Of a stretch of DNA of 64,000 bases, positions 8,881 through 21,296 are shown piece by piece. Numbering within the stretch: the first letter of the stretch is position 1; every line of letters begins with the position of its first letter. The notes beneath the pieces are model-generated. The model was given only the letters and a program-made list of their open reading frames with translations, was not told the DNA's origin and did not search any database. Made by a program: the position numbers and the translations under genes. Origin of the DNA: Cenococcum geophilum 1.58. Its lineage: Eukaryota > Ascomycota > Dothideomycetes > Gloniales > Gloniaceae. Location: positions 124,001-188,000 of the forward strand of contig KV748271.1 of the NCBI GenBank assembly GCA_001692895.1. Reading direction: 5' to 3'.

Positions 8881-11800
8881 TGGTTAGTTGATAGAAGAAG
8901 CTATATTATCCCTTATACTTTATTTTATAATAGATATTAAGTTTTAACCTCTACTTCAGCTAACTCTAGAGCGAATACCTTTACCTTAATAGACACGCAG
9001 TACGCCGTAAAGCTGGCTAGATTTCTAAATGCGCCCCTTAAAGAACTGCCTAAACCAGTTCCTATTTATGGTTACAACGAAAGAATAGGACCCCCTATTA
9101 CAACTATCTTATAGATCTACCTCCGTATTAATAGATAAAGGCAGTATAATATCCCCTTTCTTATTACAGACCTAGGAAGCTATAATATAATCTTAGGAAG
9201 AAAATGGCTGGCCTATTTAGGCCTATAGCTTAATGTATAAAGCAGACGGCTTATCTGGCCCTAATCCCTACCCCTAACCCCTTCCTTTATAAAAGAAATT
9301 AGTATTATAATAAAGAACCTTATACAGCCCTTGATTAATACTATTTACTAGGCCGATGCTATACGTAGGGACTAGGCCTTTAAGAAAGATCTATGGCGTA
9401 ATTAGCAACGAATCCGTATACTATATCGCCCCTAGACTATCTATATTACGCTACCCGCACTAGAGACCTAGGAAGTTAGTAGTAGCCTAGCTAAGCCCTC
9501 TACGGAGAACTTAGGCCCTACGTATCTATAAAGGAAGACTAGAAATACCGGACGCTATACTAAACTAATAGACTAGAAGGATAACTTACGGAAAATAGAA
9601 CGTAAGCTAAGGAAGATTATAAACCTTATACCGCAAAACACGGCCTAATAAAAGTCCGTGAAGAAACCTACGCACCTCCTACTAGTTAATATCTGCTATA
9701 TTGGTGCCGTAGGATTCTACCGGAACTTAGTCTAACCTAATACTATTGCCTTTACCACCAGCTTATATAAAATTAATTAAATAATTAAGGAAAAGGAAAT
9801 TAAGCTTAGTAAATAGGAAGGTAAGCTTATAGATAAGGAGCTAGTAGAATAGAAGCTACCCTATTAATATTGGAAATTTAAGGATATATTCTCTAAGGCC
9901 GCGTCCAATATACTCCTACCTTACTAACTATACAACTACAAGATCGATATTAAGCTAGATAAGGAAGACACCCTTAGTTATAGCCCCCTTATTAGCAGTC
10001 TACTGCCCAATTATAGGCTATAAAGTAGTACCTTATTAATAACCTAAATAAGGGCTTTATTAAGCCTAGTTAAGCCCCTTTTAACTCGTTAATTCTCTTT
10101 ATAAAAAAGCTAAATAGAGGATTTTGTTTCTATATTAACTACTATAAACTTAATAATATAACCTATAAGGACCGCTACCTACTACCCTTACTTAACGAGA
10201 CTCTAGCCTAAATAAGTAGAGCTAAGATTTTTACTAAGCTTAATATCTATTAGGCTTTTTACTAGATTAGAATGGACCCTAGATTAGAAGATCTTATTAT
10301 ATTTCGGACCCGTTACAGAATATATAAATATAAAGTACTCCCTTTTAGACTAACTAACGGACTAGCTACGCACTAATAATATATAAGCGATATACTCTTT
10401 AACTACCTTAATAACTTCTATACGGCCTACCAAGATAATATTATAATCTACTCTAAGAATAAGTTAGAATATAAGGAGCACGTCTATAAAGTCCTAAAAC
10501 GGCTCTATAAGGCTAGCCTCTAGGCCAATATTAGGAAATTAGAATTTAGTATTAAGCATATAAAGTACTTGGTGTTTATTATTGGTATAGACGGAATTAA
10601 GGTAAACCAAGAAAGGACGGCCGTAATTAACTAGTGGGAACCCCTACGGACCGTAAAAGGGATACAGTCGTTCTTAGGGTTCTATAACTTTTATTAGCGT
10701 TTTATTAAGAGCTATAGTAGAGTTACTTTACCTCTTATCTACCTTACTAGAAAGGACCAGCCCTTCTACTTTAATACCGTATATAAGTAGGCCTTTTAAT
10801 AAGCTTAAAAAGCGGCTAGTCTCTACTCCTTTACTCGCCCATTTTTACCTAAAATAGCCCTTAATACTAGAAACTAACGCCTTAGATGGTATAATAGCTG
10901 GCGTTTACTCCTAGAGGCGGCTAGACGGAGAATAGTACCCTATTGCTTATTATTTAAAGACTATAATAGATACTAAGCTAAACTACTATATCTATAATAA
11001 AGAAATGCTGGCTATTATCTCTAGCTTTTAGCACTAGGGTATATAGCTAGAGGGGACCCCTAAACCTATCTAAGTAGTATTAGATTGTAAGGCCCTAGAA
11101 TACTTTATAACAATAAAGGCCCTTATAGCCCGGTAGGCGCGCTAGGCGGATATCCTATCTTAGTTTAACTTCCTAATTATATATAGGCTAGGTGCTACTA
11201 ACTATGCGGATACTCTTATAAGGCGTAAATAAGACCTAGATAACTAGGCAGCTATAAAGGTCTTATTATAGACTTAGACGCTACTATAACTAGAATGCCT
11301 TAATCCCTAAATATAGGCAGAACTAAATACGGACCCTTTAGATGCTAAGATATATCCTATTAACTCTACGGAACTTAACCTTACTAATAAACTGCTATAG
11401 GTAAACCGTACGGCCCCTTTTCTATAGGAGTACCGTAAAAAGAAAAAGGATACTACTAGCCTATAGTCCCTTAAAAACGGACCTCTTAAGTACTAGAAAC
11501 GGCTAGTAGTAGTAGAGGAATAGAATTTATAGACTTAGCTTATCGCCAAAGTATATACTTAGGTTTCTTTGGCCTACCCTAAAAAAAATAAGGCCCGCAG
11601 AATTATTAGTAACTGCTACTATTAGCCCGGAATAGTTATAGATATTAACCGCTATATATAAAACTGCGACAACTACTATAGGTCTATAATTCTATAAGAT
11701 AAGACCCTAGAGCTATTAAAGCCACTCCTAATACTAGAACGCCCCTAGTAGTATATCTTTATAGACTTCTATAAGTTACCTATAGACCGCAACGGATATA

Positions 11801-12896
11801 ATATGGTTATAATCCTAGTTAACCGCTTTAGTAAGCGCCTATTCTTAATCCCCTATTATAAAATATTAATGCTAAAGAGGCGGCCTAACTGTATATCTAC
11901 TATATCTACTAAATCTACGGAATACTAGATACTATTGTATCTAACTATAGACTATAGTTTATCTTAGCCTTCTAGAACGAGTTTACCTAGATCCTAGGTA
12001 TTAGGCTAAAGCTCTCTATAGTATACTACCCCTAGATAAATGGTTAGATAGAGATTATAAATTAATACCTAGACTAGAGACTCTGGCCCTTTATTAACTA
12101 CTTTTAGGATAACTAAAGCGAACTACTACCTATAATAGACTACGCCCAGGCAACCCTACCCTATAACTCTATAGGGTTTATACCTATTTAGCTAGAAATA
12201 GAATACTTACCCTATATAAGCTTTAACTAGGGAGACCGGAAGGACTACAGACTATACGCGAATAACTATCTTATAAGGAAGTATAGCAGTATACTAGACG
12301 CCTAGAAGAAGTATAGATGGTAGCCTATAAGAACCTAGAGAATGCCTAGAAATTAATAGAATAGTAGGTAAATAAGTATAGGCGCGAGCCTAACTTTACT
12401 ATAGGCGATAAGGTCTAGGTTATAATAAAGAACTAGAAGATAGAACGGGCTAGCCGTAAGCTAGACTATAAGAGAGTAGAACCGTATAAGATCCTTAATA
12501 AAGAAGGCAACTTATATAGGGTTAAACTCCTAGACTTAATTAAAGTCTACTCTATTTTCTTACTAGATAAGCTATAAAAAGCTATAAATAATCTACTACC
12601 GATCTAAGTTAATAGCGACGATAAATAGGAAGTTAATAAAATACTAGCCTATAAGCTAGTACGAGGAACGCTAAAATACTATATCTAATAGAAAGGTTAC
12701 GATTTAGACCTAACCTAGTACCCTGTTTAGAACTTTATAGGTTACCCCTAGAAGCTTAAAGAATTCTATAACTAGTACCCTAATAAGCTAGAACCCCTAA
12801 AGTATCTAGACGAGTAGATAGAGTACTAGTATAGCGAAAAGGATAAGCTACCTATTAAATATATAGATAAGAATACTCTACGGATATAATACGGAT
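8881..12896 (+). pseudogene. A1 Pol: protease, RT, RNase H, integrase, chromodomain
   Basis: The polyprotein that copies and integrates the element. Protease remains lie near 9000-9230 (FLITDLGSYNIILGRKWL). Reverse transcriptase spans about 9900-10720 with YQDN at 10428-10439, where the family has Y-x-D-D: the second catalytic Asp is Asn. RNase H is near 10850-11150, the integrase core near 11740-12200 (FIDFYKLPIDRNGYNMVIILV), and a chromodomain-like C terminus at about 12640-12790, ending LEPLKYLDE. Frames shift and TAG codons abound. The chromodomain would have targeted integration to heterochromatin, consistent with the surroundings. Confidence 0.83.
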
Positions 12897-12920
12897 ATAT
12901 AAAGCCTAAGGGCAGGCTTT

Positions 12921-12936
12921 TTTAGGGGGGGGGTAA
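12921..12936 (+). other. A1 polypurine tract
   Basis: A G-rich run (AGGGGGGGGG at 12924-12933) lies immediately before the 3' LTR at 12937, the expected primer site for plus-strand synthesis. The same tract in reverse abuts the A2 3' LTR at 34284-34297. Confidence 0.75.
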
Positions 12937-13159
12937 TATTACGGCGCTAGTAGAATATAGTAGAAAGCGGGCAGAATATGGCAGATTGCCGCAACTTGCC
13001 GTCACGTGATAGCAACTTGCCGTCACGTGACTAGAGGATTGTATATAACCTCGAGCAGTGCTTCCATTCTTCCCCTTTCCTTTCTCTAGCTTTAGATCCT
13101 CGTTTATAGACAATCTAATTATACAGGCTTGTATACATCTTCCTTACTATACTTATACC
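12937..13159 (+). repeat. A1 3' LTR, left part
   Basis: Matches the 5' LTR but carries an extra copy of about 22 bases (CAACTTGCCGTCACGTGA, around 12994-13031). It breaks off at CTTATACC, the hAT1 target site. The remaining 22 bases are at 33294-33315. Confidence 0.9.
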
Positions 13160-13599
13160 CAGTGTGTCTAACAGTTAGCTTAGCTGCGAGCTTGAGAAAA
13201 ATAGCTAACTGACTGCGTCAATTGGATCGCTCGCTGTCCGCTTGCTGTTGGATAACGTAAGCTAACTGTCAAGCTGTCAGCTAGCTGTCCCAATTAGGAA
13301 ATTTATATAGACTTTATAGTGTTTTATTTTGGATTTTTGGCAGTACCTCTCTATATATAAATATCAACATTGCCTAATTAAAATTTAGCCCTAATTTACC
13401 TAATATAGTATCCAAATATAGCCAAATTCGTCCCGTACTCGCAGAGGCTTAAAAGGTAGGTAGAATGGTTAGTGGTAAGGACTCCGGAGGCTCTATTTCT
13501 ATATTAGATTTAGTTAAATATAAAGCTCTATTAAGTCTACCTTACCAAGCTGGCTTTTCTGCCTCTGTAGTTGGCTTATAGCCAGTAAGATTAATATTT

Positions 13600-14983
13600 A
13601 AGCTCGTTAACTAAGGTGTAGTTAAAGCTCTATTGGAGTTAATATAGTTAATTAAACTGCTTAATATAAGGCCTTTAATTAACCACCACTTCTAATATTA
13701 ATCTGCTTTAATTGTGTCGGCTAAGAGTCTATTACGCTTATTAGTAACGATCTTTTTAGCTTAACTAAAGGCTTATTTATATGTAGAGCTTATTACTAGT
13801 ATAGAGAACATATTAAGAGCAATCTTAGCAAGCGTTAGATAAAGGATTTGACCGATTTTAAGCCACCAGTTAAGAGGATTAGGAATAATATCGTTTCGCT
13901 TATTACCGTTGTTGGAACGGATCTTAATAAACTTAAGGCGTACGTTATAGTAGCGGTTAAGCTCACTAGCGAGCTTAATACGCTTTTAATTGCGCTTTAA
14001 GGAAGTAAGGCTCTTATCTACGACTAAGGACTATGCATATTTATTAGCTAAATCGTTATTAGATTTATAAGGAACCTTCCTACGTTATGGCTTAACTAGT
14101 TCCTTATCTTCCTTATCTACTTACTTATTAATATAGTTATTAAATAGAGTCTCTATGCACCGCTCGGCGTACTTCTACCACTAGGGCTACTATTTCCACT
14201 TATCGCGAAAGTAGGCGCGTTTAAGAGATGGATAAAGGATTACTGCGGCAAAATAGTAAGGGCTCTCGGCCTTTATTTTATTAAAATATTTATTAATCTT
14301 TTTAATAGCTATATTAACGCCTAATTTAAGGAAGGAGTTGTATTTATTCTTAAGGCTTAGCTAAGTTCGCTAGAGGATTTAATAGAGGAGCTCTATATTA
14401 GTAATTGACTCCTATAGAGCGCTATATAAGCCTTTAATACTAGGACTATTGGCGTCGCCTTCTATGCGCTTGGTAGCTAATATAAAAGGCTTTAGGATCT
14501 TAACAAGCTGCTCTGCCTACTGCTAATCTTCGTTAGTAAGCGCGTCCTAAGACAGATTGTAGCTATCATTGGCGGGCTTCCTCTAAGCCAGTAGATATTT
14601 ATTAATAACTTTACGAAGAAGCAATACACGGCGGAGTATAAAGTAGGTCGAATTCCACTAAACGCCTCCGTCCTTAATAAGTAGAAGCTCTGCTTAATTA
14701 AAAAGATCGTCCTTAATATAGGCCTTAGTCTAGTTCTTAGCAAAGTCCCTACGGCGTCTTATTAATTGTATAATATATTTAATAATATTATAAAGCTTAC
14801 CTATGAAGCCTCTCTGCCGTATAAGATTAAATTTAATATGGTCGCTCGCGCCAATTATCGAGCGTTTGAGCTTGCTTACGCCTTTGCCGTATATTAAAGC
14901 CTTAACGATAAGGTTAATAATATGGCCAACGCACCGAAGCCGCTTCTTTTTGGCCACTAAGAGGCTTTATAAGAGGTAGTTGT
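13600..14983 (-). pseudogene. hAT1 transposase, C-terminal part
   Basis: Cut-and-paste transposase. Reading the minus strand downward from 14983: KKKRLRCVGHIINLIVKAL (14880-14950), GGVWWNSTYFMLRR (about 14640-14680), then the dimerisation region NPLNWWLKIGQ and NKRNRLLADTIKA (about 13700-13880), which match the conserved hAT C terminus. Stops are mostly TAG at Gln or Trp positions. The frame continues across element B into 23910-23955 and then across element C into 31914 onwards. The open stretch at 14730-14957 is a true in-frame fragment. Confidence 0.88.
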
Positions 14984-15198
14984 TGTAAGGGATATTATTG
15001 CGGACACCTTGGGTTGCCCTTAGGACAACCCCCGGACGCCCCTTGGATGGTCGCCGGTCACGTGCCGGAGGCACGTGCCCGTAGTATATAGTCTCCACGA
15101 TCCCAGAGGCCTTACCTCCTTAAGGATTCGTCTCTCTTACTAATTTATCCTGTTCCAATCGTGTTCTTATAGCCCCCTGTCTATAAGATCCCCTTACA
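14984..15198 (+). repeat. B 5' LTR
   Basis: Starts TGTAAGGGATATT and ends CCCCTTACA. It is fairly well preserved and contains the palindrome CACGTGCCGGAGGCACGTG near 15059-15078. Confidence 0.92.
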
Positions 15199-15289
15199 TT
15201 CGAATCCTTCCTACTCTTTTTTAGAAGGGTAGTTGGCTTTAAGGACTAGATTGTTTGTTTATATCTTTTGTTAACAACTACCATCCTCC

Positions 15290-16900
15290 CTTAAAAATCT
15301 CGCGATAACCTGAACGGAAACTCCACGGATACCTTATGGAAAGCCGTCGCGTAAAGGCAGGAAGGTCCCTCTAATAGTGAGAGATTACGACAATACAACC
15401 CTTTAGGTAAGACGGCCGAACGAGCCCTAATACCTAGATGCTCTAGGAGCTCAAAGACTCTTGCACACCTATAGTTATCGCTAAGGAAAACGCAGATACC
15501 CTTTATGACGGTCGCAACGCTGCTGGAAAGCAACTGGAACCCCTCCGGCCCTACCTAGGCTAATTAGAAGATTAAGCGCTAGAGGCAACTTTAAGATCTT
15601 CCCCTAAGCTAGAAATGCTAGAGAAATACACTAACGCGTTTAACTAGGGAACCAACCAGAACCCTCCTGGAAGACCACCGGCCTATAATTGGCATAGTGG
15701 CGGTATATAGACTGCTTACAAGCTAAGTGGGCCTACCCCTTTAGGTAATCCAAGCTAATTACTAACTTAGGACCCGAGCCTCGTTGGGAAGCCTATACTA
15801 GCTACTAGTACTAATATTACCTCTATAGTAGGAGCCTTCCTAGGCCCGAGTTTGGAAGGTTAAGAGCCCTATACTAATCTCCTTTAAGACGGATATTAGG
15901 AAGCTGTCGTAAGGCTCTTAGAAGCTATATGGGAGGAAGCTACTAATAAATATATTAGAACCCTTTAAGGGTAAATCTAAATCTGGTAGGGTCTAATTTA
16001 AGCTAGGCAAATTCTTTTATAACTTAGTTAAGGTTAAGGGCTTCCCGGGAGCTACCTAGTACCTACTTAAGGAGGTATAGAAGACTTAGAGAGTTATCTA
16101 TACTATAAATAGAAAAAGGACATGGACTAACTAGCTAAGGCCTTCGGTAGTCTAGAACTCCGCTATAAACTTAATGCCTAATAGTTGGACAATTGGGTTT
16201 GTAAGGTAGACAACTTCTTTAAAATGCTAATAATATAAGATAATACCAAAGAGCGTATACGCTAGATTATTAGTAAGATTAAAGACTAATTGCTAAACTA
16301 AATCGCACTTAATTAGCTTAATAAAGAGCAAATTACTATATGGCCATAGCTGTAAACCTTTCTAAAGAAATGGACTTAAGATCCGTATGTTGTATAATAT
16401 AATAATATAGAGCTATTCTGGAATGGGACACAGCTAGACCACCACAACTTCCGCCAGTTTATAAACTTTGTAGAAACTCGTGCTTAATAAATAGATCTAG
16501 AGCTTTTTAAAAATAAGGACGGTAGTATCTATAAGAAGGAGAAGATCAGGTTTATCTAGGCTAGAATTAAGCTAGCAATTCGTAACAAAATAAAGCGCGT
16601 GGGAGCCCTATCGCGGATTACTATATATGCGGATTTTGAACGAGCAGTTCTGAACGCTAAAGACGCGGTAAGGAACTAGACCTCTTTTAGTAGAAAGCCG
16701 GGGGGTCACTAGAAGCGCGGGCACTTTAGTAATAATATAGGGCAGACCTAACCTTTAAAGAAGCCGTTCTTAAAGAGAACTTTAGAAGGGTTAAAGTTAG
16801 GAACCTTAAATAANGNGAAAGACTCCTAGGGCNAACCNAATACCNATCNNGCACCTTTANNGGAACACTCTAAGAAGTTAAGAGAAAACTCTAGAGGCAG
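15290..16900 (+). pseudogene. B Gag
   Basis: Degraded Gag of element B. A readable frame begins near 15290 (SRDNLNGNSTDTLWKAVA) and continues with TAG interruptions through LYGRKLLINILEPFKG and FKLGKFFYNLVKVKGFPGA. Nine ambiguous bases at 16814-16861 fall in its C-terminal third. The start codon is not identifiable. Assignment as Gag rests on position between the 5' LTR and protease and on general character, not on a firm motif. Confidence 0.6.
16814..16861. other. Cluster of ambiguous bases (N)
   Basis: Nine N calls at 16814, 16816, 16833, 16838, 16845, 16849, 16850, 16860 and 16861, scattered rather than contiguous. This suggests unresolved base calls, perhaps from near-identical copies collapsed in assembly, rather than a sized gap. 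Confidence 0.95.
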
Positions 16901-16969
16901 ATTTTATTGGAAAAATAAGTAGGGCGACAACCGCACTAATAATCTAAAAAAAGAAAAGCCCTAGTTATG

Positions 16970-19900
16970 GACCTCTCCCAGCTATAACTAGGGCAAGATA
17001 CGGAAGGAAAGACTCTCTATATTACTGTTAAGCTGGAAATAACACTCCCTATAGGTAAGGTATAACAGTTCCAAGTACTATATAACAGCGGCGCTGAAAT
17101 TAATCTTATACGATATAATTTGGTAAAAGAGCATAAACTTATTCCATTGTAAAGGTGGCGGAAACCTATTACAGGCTTCCTGGATAAGTATTAGATTAAG
17201 CTATATAGTGCCTATAAGCTTATAGTGTTAGTGGCCGATATATATAACCGCACCAAGGCGGTCGGCCCGTAACCCTTCTGGGCGGCTAACTTCGTAGGTT
17301 ATAACCTTATCCTTAGATACCCTTAGCTTATAGAAGTAAATCCTAAGATATACTTTAAGACAGGAGCCTTTAAATAGTGGAACGATAAAGATTTGGAAGG
17401 GCGTATATTATTAATAAGCCTAAAGAATATCCTAGAGAATGTAGCCCTAGGCGAAATAGTATACGCTTTATACCTAAAGGAGTATTAGATCTAACCCCTG
17501 TTTAATAGCAAGATAGGTATAAAGCTTAGTATAGGTAACAACCCCTCTATAATGGAGACCCTATAGGGAACTACCGGATAGGTCGCGGAGATATTGCAAG
17601 GAGGCGGCGATCTTAAGGATCTTATAAGATACTTTAACCGCCACAGGTTACTCTGGCTTAAGCAATATGCGGAGAGTATACTACGGCACCTTAAATGCTG
17701 CGTTAAGGAGTTCCCTACCCTCTATTAGCTACCATATAAAACGGTTTAACGTACGGTGGTAACTATGTATAAGCAACTACTATAGCGCATAACGCTGCCT
17801 ATAAGTATTCTAAGGGAGCTCTGGGACCTACCTAACGATAACGCGAAGGACAAACGCGACCCTAATTTGTTAAATATTCTAGTAGGCCTAAGGGACTTAC
17901 TAAGGGTATTTTCGGGTAGGAGAGCTAAAGTCCTACTATAGAACTTGGAGTACGATTACGCAATTAATCTAGAAGAAGGTAAATAACTGCTAAATCTTCT
18001 TATCTATAACCTCTCGCGCAAAGAGCTTAAGATCCTATAGGAGTACCTCAATAGCTTACTGGAAAAGGGATGGATCTAGCCTAGTAAGTCGCTATTAGGC
18101 GCGCTAATCCTCTTTGTCCTAAAACTAGATAGAACTATAAGGCTATATATAAACTATCGCGGTCTTAATAAGATTATAATTAAGAACCGTTACCCACTAC
18201 TACTGGTTAGTGAAATGCTAGATTAACTATCTAGGGCGAAGATCTTTACGAAGTTAGATCTATAAGACGCCTATTATAGGTTCTATATTAAAGAAGGGGA
18301 TAAATAGAAGACCGCTTTTAAGACCCGATATAGCCACTTTAAGTATCTAGTAATGCCTTTCAGGCTAGCTAATACGCCTACGATATTCTAATCGTATATT
18401 TATAGAGCCTTAGGGGGACTAGTCAACCGCATATACGTCGTCTATTTAGATAATATCTTAATCTACTTAGAAGATAAGGATTAACACGAGCAATATATCC
18501 GCGAAGTGCTAAAACGTTTAGATAATTGGGGCCTCTACGCTAAAGCGTTAAAGTATATCTTTAACACCAAGCAGGTTAAGTTCCTGGGTTACATTGTGAC
18601 GCCTATAGGTGTAGTTATAGACCTAGTACGGGTGTAGATAATCTAGGAGTGGCCAGAGCTAGAGAGCTATTAGGATGTTTAAGTGTTTTTAGGCTTTACT
18701 AATTTCTATAGGCGCTTTATTTATAACTACTCGGACGTTACCTAATACCTATCTAACTATATTATAGAAGCTTCCTAAGACCTAACCTAAGGAGCAAAAA
18801 GCTTAAAGGCGGTAAGGAAGAAAACTAAGAAGGGACTAACCAAATGGTATAAGCTATGGTTATAGCCCAAAAAGGTTTAGGAGGCCTTTTAGGAACTTCG
18901 CGTAAAGTTTATAGAAGCTCTATTACTGCGGCATTTCAACCTAGATTAGCTATTAATAATAATAACTAATGCATTAAATTTTGCCCTTACTGGTATCCTA
19001 CTGTAACCTAATAGGCATCTAGACGCTACCCAGCTCTATTAGAGACCAGTAGTATTTTATAGCAGAAAATTCCAGGGACCTAAAGTTAGGTATTATACCT
19101 ATAATAAGGAACTACTGGCTATAGTCGACTGCTTTAAATAGTGGCGACATTACCTTAAGTACGCGAGCTATACCACTTGTGTACTCTTAGATCACTATAA
19201 TCTACGCTACTTTATAACTATAAAGGAGCTTATACCTTAACAAGCCAGATAGGCAAAGGAGCTTATGCAATTTGATTTTAAGATTAAATATAAGCTAGGG
19301 GAAAATAACCCTGCTAATAGACCGTTACGACGGCTAGACTATGCTAAAGGCTTTAAAACGGGAGAAGGAAAACAGATAATAGATATCTTACTCCCTATAT
19401 TGTAGAATAAGCTCCGGGTATAGGATGCTTAAGTACCTATAGCTCTATATACTAAGTCTTAGGCGGTATAAGCCCCATCGGTTTTTACTAACGTTCCGGC
19501 TGGTACCCGGTCCGTTGCCGATAAGGGTCCGAATATACCTAGATAGGACGTCCCCGATACATTCTCGGAACCTAATAATATACCATCCCTAATTGCTAAG
19601 CTATCCCCTTAAACTAATAGCGAAGCCATAGAGTAATTGGAACTCGGAGCCCTATAATAACTAAAGGACTTTAACCTTATAGTGGCCTTCCTAATGTACA
19701 CGCATTAAAGAGTTATAAGATCTATAGTACTATCTAGTCTTATACTTGGAGTAGTATAGGATAAAATAGCTTTTACCTGGGAACTATCCGAAGGGTTAAC
19801 GGATCTTATCCGTAAGGTGCAATAAAGGGATGCTTTCTATACTATTCTTAATGCAGAAGTAGACCGGAAACGTAACGAAAAGAAAGCTGCTAGGTGCTAC

Positions 19901-21296
19901 TATTGGGAACTGGACCCAATGGGCCTACTACATAGAGGTGGTAAGGTTTGGGTGCTATAAGAAGTAAATCTACGATAGAAGATTCTTATGAAGAATTACG
20001 ATAATCCCCTAGGCGGCCACTATAGTTAAGTAAAGACAGTGGAATTACTTTAGTGTAAATACTATTGGCTAAGGCTTAATTAGGAAGTAAAGGAGTATAT
20101 TAGCTATTATAAGAAGTGTTAAGTATATAAGATCCGCAGGCATAAGCCATAGGGTCTACTTAAATTAGTTCCCCCCGCCAGTAAGCTATAGCGATATTAC
20201 GCTATAGACTTTATTACGGATCTCCCGCCATCTAAAAATGGCTAAGGATGAATATATAATTTGGTCCTCGTACTTATTAATAGGTTTTTAAAGTACGTCT
20301 AATACCTTCCCGTTAATAAGACAATTAATGTATAAGAGCTCGCCAACCTAATTAAGGAGAAATGCTTTCTTAAAGTAGATTAGCCGCACTCTATTATCAC
20401 TAATAGGGGCAGCGTCTTTATAAGCTAGTATTAGTCGGATCTATGCTTCTATTTAAAGATAGACTACCGTTATAATATAGCTTTCTACCTATAGACAGAT
20501 GGGTAAATAAAACGCTAGAACTAGGAACTGGAGTCTTACCTACGGATATATTTAAACTATTAGCAAAACAACTAGTGCGAGCTACTTCCGTATATGGAGT
20601 ACCCTTATAATTTAAAGCAATATATATTGTATAAGTATGCACCAATCCAGATTGCCTATAGCGTCCGACTATTTAAGTTTAATAGTATACCCGACGATCA
20701 CTAGCTAAAGCCGTATAATTAGTTATAGGATCCTACCGGAAAGTCTAAGGATATCTACTAGAGAGTATAAGGATACCTCTAGGAATAGGAGGAGTAATAA
20801 AAGTATGCGAAGTAGAGCCTGCAAGATACCTAAGAGCAGTAGAGACTTTAGTACAACCGTAAGCACTAAGACAAGCATTTCGGAGTAGGCGATGAGGTTC
20901 TATTACGTTTAATAAATATTAAGACCCGTTAACTATTAAAGAAGCTTAATATAAGATACCTAGGTCCCTTTTAAGTCAAGGAACAAATTGGTAAGCTAGC
21001 CTATTGTCTCTAACTACCCCTATTTATGGCCTATGTATATTTAGTGTTTTACGTAAACCTACTAGAGCTATGGCATAGACTACCGCCGGAAAAGAACTTC
21101 CGTCTAGGCCTAATTGAACACCCTAAGGTGGTGGGCGAGCGGTATGAGGTTGAAGCTATACTATATTATAAGTCTGTTAAGAACAAGCTTTAATTTAAAG
21201 TTAAATAGCTAGGCTGGCCCGCTAAGGACTCTATATGGGAACTAGAGGATTACCTTAATTATTATAAAGATATTCTAAAAGAATATTGGGACTAAG
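16970..21296 (+). pseudogene. B Pol: protease, RT, RNase H, integrase, chromodomain
   Basis: Protease at about 17030-17350; its active site reads YNSGAE where the family has DSGA, so the catalytic Asp is Asn. Reverse transcriptase spans about 17940-18700 with TKLDL (18250s) and YLDN at 18443-18454: the second catalytic Asp has become Asn. RNase H lies around 18950-19250, the integrase zinc region near 20060-20150 and the core about 20180-20700. A chromodomain at about 21150-21290 (GWPAKDSIWELEDYLNYYKD) ends the protein near 21296. The product would replicate and integrate the element but is inactive from stops and active-site changes. Confidence 0.87.

Noticed and set aside
14492..14743. Reverse 83-codon frame in hAT1
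   Set aside because: It is in a different frame from the transposase, which reads GGVWWNSTYFMLRR over the same bases.
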